Positions 1 through 6,861 of a stretch of 6,861 nucleotides of DNA are shown here, in pieces. The translations under genes were made by a program, and so were the position numbers. Source of the DNA: Prosthecobacter sp. (lineage in GTDB: Bacteria; Verrucomicrobiota; Verrucomicrobiia; Verrucomicrobiales; Verrucomicrobiaceae); assembly GCA_020216965.1 (NCBI GenBank), contig JAIWOJ010000117.1:1-6861 (forward strand), in the 5' to 3' direction. The notes beneath the pieces were generated by a model. That model was not told where the DNA came from, made no database searches, and worked only from the letters and a program-made list of their open reading frames with translations. Each line of letters begins with the position of its first letter. Position 1 is the stretch's first letter.

Positions 1-1551
1 AAAGCCATCTCTGGCAAAGGCAGTAGCGCTGGCACTGTTCAGGCTTTCGATGTCTTCATCATTCCCCACCGCCCGCACCACAAACTCATAGGCGTTGCCA
101 ACGACGAACGGCGTGAAGTTCAGGGTGTTGCTGGTAAAGGGGCTGTCGTTTGTGTAAGAATCTACCCTGACTTGGGTGACGTTTGCGGGTGTGGCACGGC
201 AGAAGAGATAGGCACCCGTGGTGCCAGCCGGACGGCAATAGATATTGAAACCATACTCCGAGGACGAGTTGTCCTGCCATGTCAGATCAATGCTGCGTGC
301 CACGCCAGAGGTAGTCGCCGTCAGAGCAGAAGGCGCGCGGAAGGCGTCTGTACTGGACGTCGCTGGGTTGGAAAACGCGGAGTAGAGCACCGTGTCAGAG
401 CTTGCCCCTGAGGGGCGATAAGCATGAATGGCACGCACGCGAATTTCTGCATTGGCCGTCTGAATGATGGGCAGGGTGACCTGGGTGACATTTTCCCCGA
501 CAGTGCCAAGCGTCAACCAGGGCGGGTCTGCCTCAGCCGTGATGCGGCGATACTGCACCTCAAAGCCGGTTTCATTATTTGAGTTATCACGCCAGCTCAG
601 AAGCATGGCTGCCTCGCCCTGGGGAGTCGCGCTGAAGAAGCTCGGAGCTGCTAGCTGCGGGACGGTAAAGTGTGTGGTCGAGGTGGTGCGGACCAAGTAA
701 TTTCCAGGGATGCTGAGACCGCCATTGCTGCCGTAGGAGTTCCCTGCACCCACCTCAAATTCGTAGGTTTTTCCAGGAATAAGCTGTAACCTCACCAGCC
801 TGGGCGTGGCATCATTTGTCAAAATGAAATCCTGATTGGAAAGGGTGACGGTGGTGCGGTTGAATGGCACCTCGACCCCTAGAAAACGCGCCGGAACGAT
901 TGTCAGCCAGCCTGTCTCCGCCCCTGACTGAGCGCCATTTTCCCTCATGCGCAGGCGCTGATAAAGCTCGCCACTCGAATTATCTGTCCAGGAGAGCCTT
1001 ACCTTTCCATCGTCTGGCTGGACACCTGGGGTATTTGGATCCGCATCAACGACGCTGGTGGTGAGATTTGAGGGCGCTGCCAGCTCGCTCCTACTATCTG
1101 GCGGCGGGATCACACTGGTGATGATGGCAGAGCTGCTCTCCGTGACGGTGCCATTGAACTTCCATGGGATGATCCTGAACTGAATGGGGGTGCCGACGCC
1201 ACGAATCGGCAGCGGTGTGTTCCCGGTCGGATCAGGGATCCCTGTCGATATTCGCACAAACGTGCTATCCGGTGGCAGTTGGTTGGCGGTGAAAAAGGGA
1301 CCGGCATTGCCAAAGCGGACCTGGACGTGGTATCCATCCTCATCCAGCGCATTGTCTTTCCAGGTAAGGTACCAGGAGTGCCAGGCATTGTTGGTGCTGA
1401 TGCCCTCAATGTTGTTGGGGAATCCATAGCGCGTGAACTCCACCGTCAGCTCCGTCGGGGCCGGTGGGGGTTCTGCCTGAGCGGGAAGGGCAATCAGGAG
1501 CAGGATCCCCAAGAGAATAGAGGCGTGACGAAGGACGGCAAAGGTAGGCAT
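1..1551 (-). CDS. Secreted multi-FN3 protein, paralogue of the upstream gene, 3'-truncated by the window
   Basis: Reading from the ATG at 1551-1549 gives 517 codons without a stop, ending exactly at base 1, so the C-terminal part is missing. Residues 1-26 form a typical Sec signal peptide. Four FN3-like domains follow at about 30-148, 157-290, 300-400 and 405-513. They carry the usual L-[ST]-W-x-D-N strand motif (LSWTDNSSGE, LSWRDNSNNETGFEVQYRR, LTWQDNSSSEYGFNIY) and a late-strand Y-E-F-x-V-x-A motif (KTYEFEVGAG, NAYEFVVRAV). The third and fourth domains align in order with the FN3 domains of the gene upstream, up to the D-G-F just before that protein's He_PIG domain. The missing part probably begins with He_PIG and may include a cyclophilin domain, which is inference. 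The ATG at 1551 was chosen because it places the signal peptide at the N terminus, but no good Shine-Dalgarno precedes it. In-frame ATGs at 1638 and 1650 are alternatives that would add 29 or 33 residues. The role is probably extracellular adhesion or scaffolding; the partner is unknown. Confidence 0.92.
   Translation of the reverse strand, partial: MPTFAVLRHASILLGILLLIALPAQAEPPPAPTELTVEFTRYGFPNNIEGISTNNAWHSWYLTWKDNALDEDGYHVQVRFGNAGPFFTANQLPPDSTFVRISTGIPDPTGNTPLPIRGVGTPIQFRIIPWKFNGTVTESSSAIITSVIPPPDSRSELAAPSNLTTSVVDADPNTPGVQPDDGKVRLSWTDNSSGELYQRLRMRENGAQSGAETGWLTIVPARFLGVEVPFNRTTVTLSNQDFILTNDATPRLVRLQLIPGKTYEFEVGAGNSYGSNGGLSIPGNYLVRTTSTTHFTVPQLAAPSFFSATPQGEAAMLLSWRDNSNNETGFEVQYRRITAEADPPWLTLGTVGENVTQVTLPIIQTANAEIRVRAIHAYRPSGASSDTVLYSAFSNPATSSTDAFRAPSALTATTSGVARSIDLTWQDNSSSEYGFNIYCRPAGTTGAYLFCRATPANVTQVRVDSYTNDSPFTSNTLNFTPFVVGNAYEFVVRAVGNDEDIESLNSASATAFARDGF
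1474..1551 (-). other. Sec signal peptide of the left gene
   Basis: The first 26 residues have a short n-region with Arg8 and His9, a hydrophobic core SILLGILLLIAL, and an A-x-A type cleavage site (ALPAQA before EPPPAP). Small residues at -3 and -1 fit signal peptidase I. The absence of a Cys at +1 argues against a lipoprotein. A proline-rich linker precedes the first FN3 domain. This predicts export through Sec. It also supports 1551 as the functional start, since longer versions would bury the hydrophobic segment behind about 30 more residues. Confidence 0.85.
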
Positions 1552-1671
1552 GAACAGAGAAAGATGAAATGCTGGCAGGCAACCAGGGATACGAGAAAGC
1601 CGTTCTGCGGCGTGGAGGGGTAGGCAGGTTAGCGGCATGGGTAAGGTCATGTCAATCTTTCGGCGGGTGCG
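1552..1671. other. Intergenic gap between the tandem genes
   Basis: These 120 bases separate the TGA of the upstream gene from the chosen ATG of the downstream gene. Both genes are in one frame and that frame has no stop codon across the gap. In-frame ATGs occur at 1650 and 1638. A GAAAG shortly before the 1650 ATG is only a weak ribosome-binding candidate, and the bases just before the 1551 ATG are pyrimidine-rich. No strong hairpin with a T run is seen, so co-transcription is possible. Confidence 0.6.
1628..1655 (-). promoter_or_regulatory. Possible sigma70-type promoter for the left gene
   Basis: On the minus strand the gap contains a perfect TTGACA (1655-1650). After 16 bases comes GCTAAC (1633-1628), which keeps only three of six TATAAT bases. 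Transcription from here would give an untranslated leader of roughly 70 bases before the ATG at 1551 and would exclude the two upstream in-frame ATGs. One perfect hexamer can arise by chance and the -10 is poor, so this is tentative. Confidence 0.25.
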
Positions 1672-4600
1672 TCACGGCTCCTCATCACCTCCGGCTGGGA
1701 CAACCTGGAGATTGACGCCCTCACTGAGCACGCCGCTGGTGGAGACGATATTGCGGATGAGCACATTATACCCGCCAGCATCGGCCTCAGAGACAGCATC
1801 AATGGTGTAGGTCTGGCCCGTGGCCCCATCAATGGCTGCATTCCCTTTTCTCCACTGGAAGCTGAGGTTTTCGGTAGAACCGGTAAAGCTGACGCTGAAG
1901 GTCACGGGAGTGCCCACGGGCACGGATTCATCCGCCGGGGTGCGCCCCACGCTGGTAATCACGATGGCGTCGCGCACGAGCAGGTTCACCGCAGCGGAGG
2001 TGATGCCGTCATTGGTGTTGGCCGGGTTGGTGGCGCGGACGGTATAGGCGGCACTGTCATCCGGCTGTGCGTTGGGAATGACGTAGGTGGACTCCACCGC
2101 GCCGCTGATGGCTGTGCCATCCTTAAACCACTGGTATTCAGGGCTGGTTCCATCCGCTGTGGCGGTGAAGGTGACGCGTGTTCCAGTGGCGATGGCCGCA
2201 GCCGATGGGCTGCGAGTCACCGTGACGGTCGTCACCGGGGCGCGGATGGTCAGGGTGGCCGCGCTGCTGGTCACGGTGCTGGACCCATTGCTGATCACAC
2301 AATCATAGGTGCCTTCATTAGCAGCTTTGGCGACGTTGGTGAGCTGGAATGACGTGCCGGTCGCCCCCTCAATGGTGGTGCCATTTTTGCGCCAGCGATA
2401 GGTCAGTGTGCCCTGGCCTGTGGCAGCGACGGAGAAAGAAAGCGTCTCCCCGGGGTTCACCGTTCTGGATAGGGGCTGGGTTTGGATCTGAATAGGCACG
2501 CCACGCAACTGCACCGCGCCGGAGAGGATGCGCGAGGTCGTCACGGTCGGTAGCAGCTCAGGCAGCAAAAAGTAGCCAGCACCGCGTGCGGCGGAGGCAG
2601 GCAACTCTGCCTGGACGACCGCACCGGCACTGTTTTTCTGCTCAGGCGTGTGGGGGATGCCAGGGATGAGCATCCCCTGGAAAGCCACATTCCGCGGCGT
2701 ATTTGCCGGGCCATCGCGTAGGCTAAAGGTGCCCGAAAACATGCCGGTAGCTTTGTTGAGGGAGGTGATGACCGTCGCAGCCTCATTCGTGGTGGGATAA
2801 GTGACGGTATTGAGGGTCGTGATGCGCAGCGTGCGGTCTGGCACGCGCGATGCACTGGCGATCCCGCCTTGGGTGAACCGAAGTTGCGCGTTTGAGTCCA
2901 CATTGGGCAGCCCCAGGACGATGCGATTCGTGCCGGGCGGGTAATAGATGGTGCCCAGAATGTTCAGAAAGACTTCAGGAAACCCTGGCTGATAATTCCG
3001 CTGGGTGATGCCCTGTGGGCTCTTATTCCAGCGCGCCTGCCCAGCCACGCGCAGGGTGGCATTGCCGTCGCTACCTACCAGTAGCACATCGCCGATGTCC
3101 ACCCGTGTCAGCAGCGCGCCTTGGTTGGCATAGAGCATGTTGAAGAAAAATGCCTCCCCAGCCGGTCCTAGCAGCGCGCTGGCGGTGATGGAGGTGCCAT
3201 CCGAGAGCCTGCCGCTGAAGCTGGCCGCGCCCTTGGCGCTAACTTTCATGGAGAGATAACCACTGCCCTGCGGGATATCGGCATCATCCAAATCATCCGC
3301 GCCTAGATCCATGGCGAGGTTGTAATTGATCGCCACCGGGCTGCCGCCGTAGGGGCATGGATTCAGCGCCTCATCCCAGGCTTGGCGAAAGCCGCTCAGG
3401 GAAGCGGTGTTTGTGCCATCGGTGAGCAGGCCATTCACATAACCATAGCTGGAATCTGCCTCAAAGGCCAACGTGAGCTGCCGCTTATCTCTGCGGACAA
3501 ATTTAATCTGGCTCTGGTAGGTGATGCCCGCTGGATTGGCCAGGCCGCTACCGATGGTCAAGCTCCCAGCGGCATTGATGATCTCCGGCCCGAGCGTGAT
3601 CTTGGCGCTGTAGGCTCCTGTGTCAGTGATGGTGATGTCAAAGCGCCCGCCTCGGTTGGCATTGAGTTCATTGGACGCTGTGATGATGCCGGCAAAGACG
3701 CCTACATTGGCCGCAGGCAGAGGGGAAATGACCAAATCCCCAATGGCCGCAGGCGTGCTGGTGCCGGCGACGTTGGTCGCTGTTGCGGTCAAACGGTAGG
3801 TGCCAGCACGGAGGGGTCTGCCGCTGAGGGTACCGGTCGCGGTGTCAAAACGCAACCCTGGAGGCAGACTGGGGCTGCCCGTCAAACTGAACCTGGTGGG
3901 CGTGTGGACGTCTGATTTTGAATAGGGCAAAGTCCATGAGTAATCGACACCGACGAAGCCCTGATCGGGAGCGTTTTGCCCGGTCAGTGCGGGCAGTACG
4001 GGGCGTGTGACGGCCAGCAGTTTGATCACGCCGGTCTGGGTGGTAGGCACCTGTGGCGTTGCCACACCCTCAGGCAGGGTGATGGTGCAATCATAGTCGC
4101 CGATGTCTCCTGCCTCGACCCGATCAATCACCAGCATGGGATCTTCCATGCCGGAGTGGCGGGCTTTGTTCAGTGGGATGTTTTCCCCATTCTTCCGCCA
4201 GCGGTAGAGGATGTCTGGCCCGCTAGCCGCAGCGGACAAGGTGACGCGCGTGCCTTGAGCGTGGAACTGAGTGCGTGGGGTCTTGTCCACGATGACGACT
4301 TTGACGGCGTTGGTGGGGCCTGCACGACCCTCGGGGCTGCTCGCCGAAGCTGTGTAGAGCCCAGCATCGGAGAGTTTAGCCGCCTTGATGTTGAGGCTGC
4401 GCGTGGTCTGGGCTGGAACCAGGACCGTGCCACGCCGCCACTGGAAGGTCGGCGCAGGAGCACCAGTGACGTTTGCGACCTCAAGGGTCAGAGGTTTGCC
4501 CACCTCAACCAGCTTGGAGCCATTCAGCACGCCCAGGCTAGGGGCGGAACGGATGTCCAGCCGCACTTTGACGCTGGTGACTTGGCCGGAACCATTGCTG

Positions 4601-6861
4601 ACGACGACGTCATATTCTCCCGCATCCTCAGGAGTTGCGCTCGGAATCACCAGGCTGCTGCTGTTTGTCCCTACATTTTGTCCATTGCGCCGCCACTGAT
4701 AGCTGAGCGCTGTTCCCGTGGCCCCAACAGTGAAGGTGGCGCGCTGAGTCTGCCGCACCGCCTGAGCGACTGGCTGGCGCGTGATGGTAGGCGGCACATA
4801 GGAGGGGCGCACGTCCACCTGGAAGCTGACACTGCCCGTGCGGTTGTCTTGATCGATGGCAAAGAGGGTGACATTCGCCAGCCCGCGGCTCACGCCGACC
4901 AGCCGCAGTTCACTGCCTTCCACGAAGCAGTTGACGATGCCACTGGGCGTGCTGTTGGCCTGGTAGCGGATCGGCGGCGTCTCGTAGGCCTTCAGCACCC
5001 GGATGGTCTTGTTGATATCCATGTCCGCAGGCGCGGCTGAGGCATCCATCGGGATGCCAGAGAAGGCGGTCAGATTGCCGTCCACGATCAGACGTTTGTC
5101 GAGGGATGGGCTGTAGGAACCTTCACTATTGTTGTTTTGGTAACTCCCGGTGGGTAGTGTGGCCAGGGTATCCACAAGATTCAGTGACACGTTATTGAGC
5201 CTGCCAAAGACCGTGAAACCGCCGTTTTGATTATCGAGGTTGGCGCTGTTCCCGGCTAGGTTGATGAAAAAGTCCGTCGTCGCGCTATCAGGGTTGCCCA
5301 CATAGCCGTAGCGTTCATCCTTTTGGATGACGCCGTCCTCCGTCTCTACCAGGGAGGTGCGCGCCCCAACCTTAGCAGCGGCGAGGGTGCCGCGCGTGTT
5401 GCTGATCCCTGGCTCATTGAGGGGGGCCGGACGCGGTCTGACACTGGCAAAATTCCGCGGCAAACTCACTGAACGCAGGCTGCCTCCTTGGAGCACAAAC
5501 CCAGGCACCAAGCGGTGGAAAACGAGATTGTCATAATCCCCAGCGCGCACATAGGAGAGAAAATTTTCCACCGCGCGAGGGGCAAGGCTGGGATAGAGCA
5601 GAATGTCGATGTTGCCGCGCGTGGTCTCCAAGCGCACGCCTGTCTCCGCGTCCGGGTCGCGGAATTTGTCTGCCAGGGGGATGCGCACGGTCGAGCGCAC
5701 GCCCAGGATCAGATTGGGGAAAATGACACCAGGCGCTGGCAGCGGGGAGGTGACGGTGGGCAGCACGCGCAAGGTGAGCGTGGCATTCGCATCAGGGGCA
5801 TCAGCAAAACCAGCCCGCAGGTTGCAGTGGTAAATCCCTGGGGCAGTTGGCGTGCCACTGATGACACCGTTTTCTGGGTTAAAAGAGAGTCCGGGGGGGA
5901 GGTTTTGGACCTCCCAGCCTGTGCGGCCTTGCTCATTCGTCGTCGTCACCGTGTAGGTAAAGCTGACACCGACCTGCGCCGGGTGATAAGGACGGCTGGT
6001 GAAGCCATCAATCACCGTGCAAGTGGCCGTGTTGCTATCGGCAGAAAAGACGGCCTCATTCGCCCCCACGGCCACTACTTTGAATTCATGCACCGCCCCA
6101 GCCTCAAGCGGCTGAAACACCGGCACCCCCTCTTCATCCGTGCCCTCCGTGCGTGTGTTCACGCTCACACGGGTGACGTTTTCCCGCACCGCCCTGGCAA
6201 AGTACCAGGTATCCGTGCCCTGACGCCGCGTGTAAATATTGAAACCCGTCTCTGTGCCCGTGTTGTCCACCCAGGTCAGGTCAGCCGTGCGCCCACGTCC
6301 GCTTGTGCTAGCCGTCAATTGTGTCGGTGCCTGAAAGTCAGTGCTAATCGGAATCGCATTGGAGGGCGCACTGCGGACGGTGGTCTGGCTAGAGGACCCA
6401 CTGGGCGTATAAGTGTAGAGAGCTACCACCTGCCATTCAAAAGAACGCCCCTGAGGCACAGCAAAAACAGCGCTCGTCGCCCCCTCCGCCGCCGTGGCAT
6501 AAGCGGTGAAATCCACCGGCTCCCCACCATCCAGCGCCCGCCTCTGGATTTCATACCCGGTCTCGTTGGTGGAATTGTCCAGCCAAGCCAGCCGCAGAGC
6601 GTTCTCTTGCAAAACCTGCCCAGTGAGCTGGGTGGGCGCAGTCAGCACCGGACTGCGCAGTTGGGCAGTATTGGACCAAGCCGTGGCCGCCGTGGTGTCA
6701 GCCCTGGCCTGCCGAGTCGCCCGCACCCGGAACTGGTAATCTTTGTCTGGGACGAGGCGCAGGCGCAAATCCCGCACCGTGAGCGCTGGCGGGGCCGTGC
6801 TGGAGAGATTGCTGAATCCCAGCGTGCGCCAGGCCGGAGTTGTCACCCCTGTCTGCACCTC
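1672..6861 (-). CDS. Giant secreted FN3/He_PIG/cyclophilin/Ig-like protein, 5'-truncated by the window
   Basis: The frame is open from the right edge to a TGA at 1674-1672. Residues here are numbered from the GTG at 6858, which is simply the first start-like codon and not the real start, because it falls inside an FN3 domain. Approximate domain order: FN3 remainder 1-68; FN3 72-173 and 175-285; He_PIG 290-366 (LPPGLSFNPENGVISGTPT); cyclophilin-type prolyl isomerase 405-600; short beta domain 626-686; Ig-like 689-768, 772-857 and 858-948, with W-R-[RK]-[NG] and D-A-G-x-Y signatures; second He_PIG 951-1047; glycine-rich beta module 1050-1453; Ig-like 1455-1539, 1541-1628 and 1631-1720; tail GGDEEP. 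The protein is presumably exported, with the signal peptide outside the window. The inferred role is a surface or matrix protein carrying a prolyl isomerase. By alignment with the downstream paralogue, about 220 N-terminal residues are missing. No frameshift or internal stop is seen. Domain classes are well supported; the biological role is not known. Confidence 0.95.
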   Translation of the reverse strand, partial: EVQTGVTTPAWRTLGFSNLSSTAPPALTVRDLRLRLVPDKDYQFRVRATRQARADTTAATAWSNTAQLRSPVLTAPTQLTGQVLQENALRLAWLDNSTNETGYEIQRRALDGGEPVDFTAYATAAEGATSAVFAVPQGRSFEWQVVALYTYTPSGSSSQTTVRSAPSNAIPISTDFQAPTQLTASTSGRGRTADLTWVDNTGTETGFNIYTRRQGTDTWYFARAVRENVTRVSVNTRTEGTDEEGVPVFQPLEAGAVHEFKVVAVGANEAVFSADSNTATCTVIDGFTSRPYHPAQVGVSFTYTVTTTNEQGRTGWEVQNLPPGLSFNPENGVISGTPTAPGIYHCNLRAGFADAPDANATLTLRVLPTVTSPLPAPGVIFPNLILGVRSTVRIPLADKFRDPDAETGVRLETTRGNIDILLYPSLAPRAVENFLSYVRAGDYDNLVFHRLVPGFVLQGGSLRSVSLPRNFASVRPRPAPLNEPGISNTRGTLAAAKVGARTSLVETEDGVIQKDERYGYVGNPDSATTDFFINLAGNSANLDNQNGGFTVFGRLNNVSLNLVDTLATLPTGSYQNNNSEGSYSPSLDKRLIVDGNLTAFSGIPMDASAAPADMDINKTIRVLKAYETPPIRYQANSTPSGIVNCFVEGSELRLVGVSRGLANVTLFAIDQDNRTGSVSFQVDVRPSYVPPTITRQPVAQAVRQTQRATFTVGATGTALSYQWRRNGQNVGTNSSSLVIPSATPEDAGEYDVVVSNGSGQVTSVKVRLDIRSAPSLGVLNGSKLVEVGKPLTLEVANVTGAPAPTFQWRRGTVLVPAQTTRSLNIKAAKLSDAGLYTASASSPEGRAGPTNAVKVVIVDKTPRTQFHAQGTRVTLSAAASGPDILYRWRKNGENIPLNKARHSGMEDPMLVIDRVEAGDIGDYDCTITLPEGVATPQVPTTQTGVIKLLAVTRPVLPALTGQNAPDQGFVGVDYSWTLPYSKSDVHTPTRFSLTGSPSLPPGLRFDTATGTLSGRPLRAGTYRLTATATNVAGTSTPAAIGDLVISPLPAANVGVFAGIITASNELNANRGGRFDITITDTGAYSAKITLGPEIINAAGSLTIGSGLANPAGITYQSQIKFVRRDKRQLTLAFEADSSYGYVNGLLTDGTNTASLSGFRQAWDEALNPCPYGGSPVAINYNLAMDLGADDLDDADIPQGSGYLSMKVSAKGAASFSGRLSDGTSITASALLGPAGEAFFFNMLYANQGALLTRVDIGDVLLVGSDGNATLRVAGQARWNKSPQGITQRNYQPGFPEVFLNILGTIYYPPGTNRIVLGLPNVDSNAQLRFTQGGIASASRVPDRTLRITTLNTVTYPTTNEAATVITSLNKATGMFSGTFSLRDGPANTPRNVAFQGMLIPGIPHTPEQKNSAGAVVQAELPASAARGAGYFLLPELLPTVTTSRILSGAVQLRGVPIQIQTQPLSRTVNPGETLSFSVAATGQGTLTYRWRKNGTTIEGATGTSFQLTNVAKAANEGTYDCVISNGSSTVTSSAATLTIRAPVTTVTVTRSPSAAAIATGTRVTFTATADGTSPEYQWFKDGTAISGAVESTYVIPNAQPDDSAAYTVRATNPANTNDGITSAAVNLLVRDAIVITSVGRTPADESVPVGTPVTFSVSFTGSTENLSFQWRKGNAAIDGATGQTYTIDAVSEADAGGYNVLIRNIVSTSGVLSEGVNLQVVPAGGDEEP
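1695..2497 (-). repeat. C-terminal array of three Ig-like domains (protein-level repeat)
   Basis: Residues 1455-1539, 1541-1628 and 1631-1720 repeat the same pattern: an entry strand with Q-P/R-x-P, a G-[ET]-x-[LV]-[ST]-F segment, a Y-[RQ]-W-[RF]-K tryptophan strand, a G-A-T-G or G-A-V-E turn, and a D-x-x-x-Y strand near the end. They are diverged at the DNA level, so this is an old domain duplication. The usual intradomain cysteine pair is absent: only the first keeps one Cys (YDCVIS). Confidence 0.85.
2500..3711 (-). other. Glycine-rich beta module of about 400 residues between He_PIG and Ig-like domains
   Basis: Protein residues 1050-1453 do not look like Ig or FN3 domains. They contain alternating hydrophobic and polar beta strands separated by G/D/N turns. 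A loose motif recurs: T-D-T-G-A-Y-S-A-K-I near 1078, K-G-A-A-S-F-S-G-R-L-S-D-G near 1209, and T-G-M-F-S-G-T-F-S-L-R-D-G near 1371, suggesting ancient internal repetition. A single Cys (1168, in NPCPYGG) precedes an acidic stretch, GADDLDDADI. From memory, similar segments occur in Ig-containing verrucomicrobial proteins, but I cannot give a domain name. The fold is probably a beta barrel or beta sandwich array. The function is unknown. Confidence 0.6.
4015..4794 (-). repeat. Central array of three Ig-like domains (protein-level repeat)
   Basis: Residues 689-768, 772-857 and 858-948 are Ig-like. Evidence is the tryptophan strands YQWRRNG, FQWRRG and YRWRKNG and the late-strand motifs DAGEYDVVVSN, DAGLYTASAS and DIGDYDCTI. 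The third is longer, with an insertion around 895-908 between the Trp strand and the L-V-I-D strand. As in the C-terminal array, the canonical disulphide is missing; one lone Cys (924) remains. The array sits between the cyclophilin-associated beta domain and the second He_PIG domain, and probably acts as a spacer or binding stalk. Confidence 0.85.
5059..5646 (-). other. Cyclophilin-type peptidyl-prolyl isomerase domain within the giant protein
   Basis: Protein residues 405-600 match the bacterial cyclophilin pattern. G-N-I-D-I-L-L-Y opens the domain, then NFLSYVRAGDYDNLVFHRL and VPGFVLQGG, then TRGTLAAA, SATTDFFINLAGN and GGFTVFGRL. From known cyclophilin A chemistry, Arg449 (in F-H-R), Phe454 and Gln457 correspond to catalytic R55, F60 and Q63, so activity is plausible. 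The position of human W121, important for cyclosporin binding, appears to be Asn540; bacterial enzymes often differ there too. A stretch of about 20 residues (500-522, with E-T-E-D and K-D-E-R) separates the TRGT segment from the FFIN segment, where compact enzymes have only a short connection. The domain is joined to He_PIG by a linker with F-R-D-P-D. It could act in cis on neighbouring domains or on secreted partners; the sequence does not decide. Confidence 0.9.

Noticed and set aside
1599..1611. Small inverted repeat GCCG-CAGAA-CGGC followed by TTTCTC on the minus strand, as a terminator
   Set aside because: A 4-bp stem with a broken T run is too weak to call a terminator.
1279..1623. Plus-strand open frame of 114 codons crossing the start of the left gene
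   Set aside because: It overlaps the signal peptide and first FN3 domain of the minus-strand gene and shows no domain of its own.
1636..1650. ATGs at 1650 and 1638 as the start of the left gene
   Set aside because: They would put 29-33 extra, partly proline-rich residues in front of a well-formed signal peptide. They are kept only as alternatives because the 1551 ATG lacks a good ribosome-binding site.
3382..3915. 177-codon open frame on the plus strand
   Set aside because: It is antisense to the He_PIG and beta module region, with no family resemblance. The minus-strand frame there has clear domain motifs.
3976..5040. 354-codon open frame on the plus strand
   Set aside because: It lies wholly antisense to the giant gene, has no recognisable domain, signal peptide or plausible composition, and is what a GC-rich coding strand produces by chance opposite a real gene.
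6856..6858. GTG as the translation start of the giant gene
   Set aside because: The frame remains open to the window edge, the codon lies inside an FN3 domain, and no signal peptide follows, so the true start must be further upstream.

Overview
The window holds the adjoining parts of two large, secreted, multi-domain beta-sandwich proteins. Both are encoded on the minus strand and in the same reading frame, so transcription runs from right to left. Chains of fibronectin type III (FN3), putative-Ig (He_PIG) and Ig-like domains, a cyclophilin domain inside one chain, and a particular glycine-rich beta module together resemble the giant surface proteins of Verrucomicrobiota (Prosthecobacter/Verrucomicrobium-like). 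This placement rests on recalled family style and a GC-rich composition judged by eye. No marker gene is present to confirm it.

Right and centre (1672-6861): the 3' 1,729 codons of a giant gene whose start lies beyond the right edge. Domain order from the N-terminal side is: end of one FN3, two full FN3 domains, He_PIG, cyclophilin-type peptidyl-prolyl isomerase, a short beta domain, three Ig-like domains, a second He_PIG, a roughly 400-residue beta-rich module without a firm family name, and three more Ig-like domains. The protein ends in a short acidic tail without an obvious sorting or anchoring signal.

Gap (1552-1671): 120 bp with no gene of its own. It has no stop codon in the shared frame, two upstream in-frame ATGs, and a perfect TTGACA hexamer that could belong to a weak promoter. 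No convincing terminator is visible.

Left (1-1551): the first 517 codons of a second gene, starting with a clear signal peptide followed by four FN3-like domains. It runs open through the left edge. Its third and fourth FN3 domains align colinearly with those of the first gene, down to a shared D-G-F at the window edge. The two genes therefore look like tandem paralogues, and the left gene probably continues into He_PIG and perhaps cyclophilin domains outside the window.

The likely shared role is extracellular or cell-surface: adhesion, matrix binding or scaffolding, with a prolyl isomerase activity built into at least one protein. The substrate or partner cannot be told from sequence. No RNA genes, mobile elements, CRISPR arrays or exact DNA repeats were seen.
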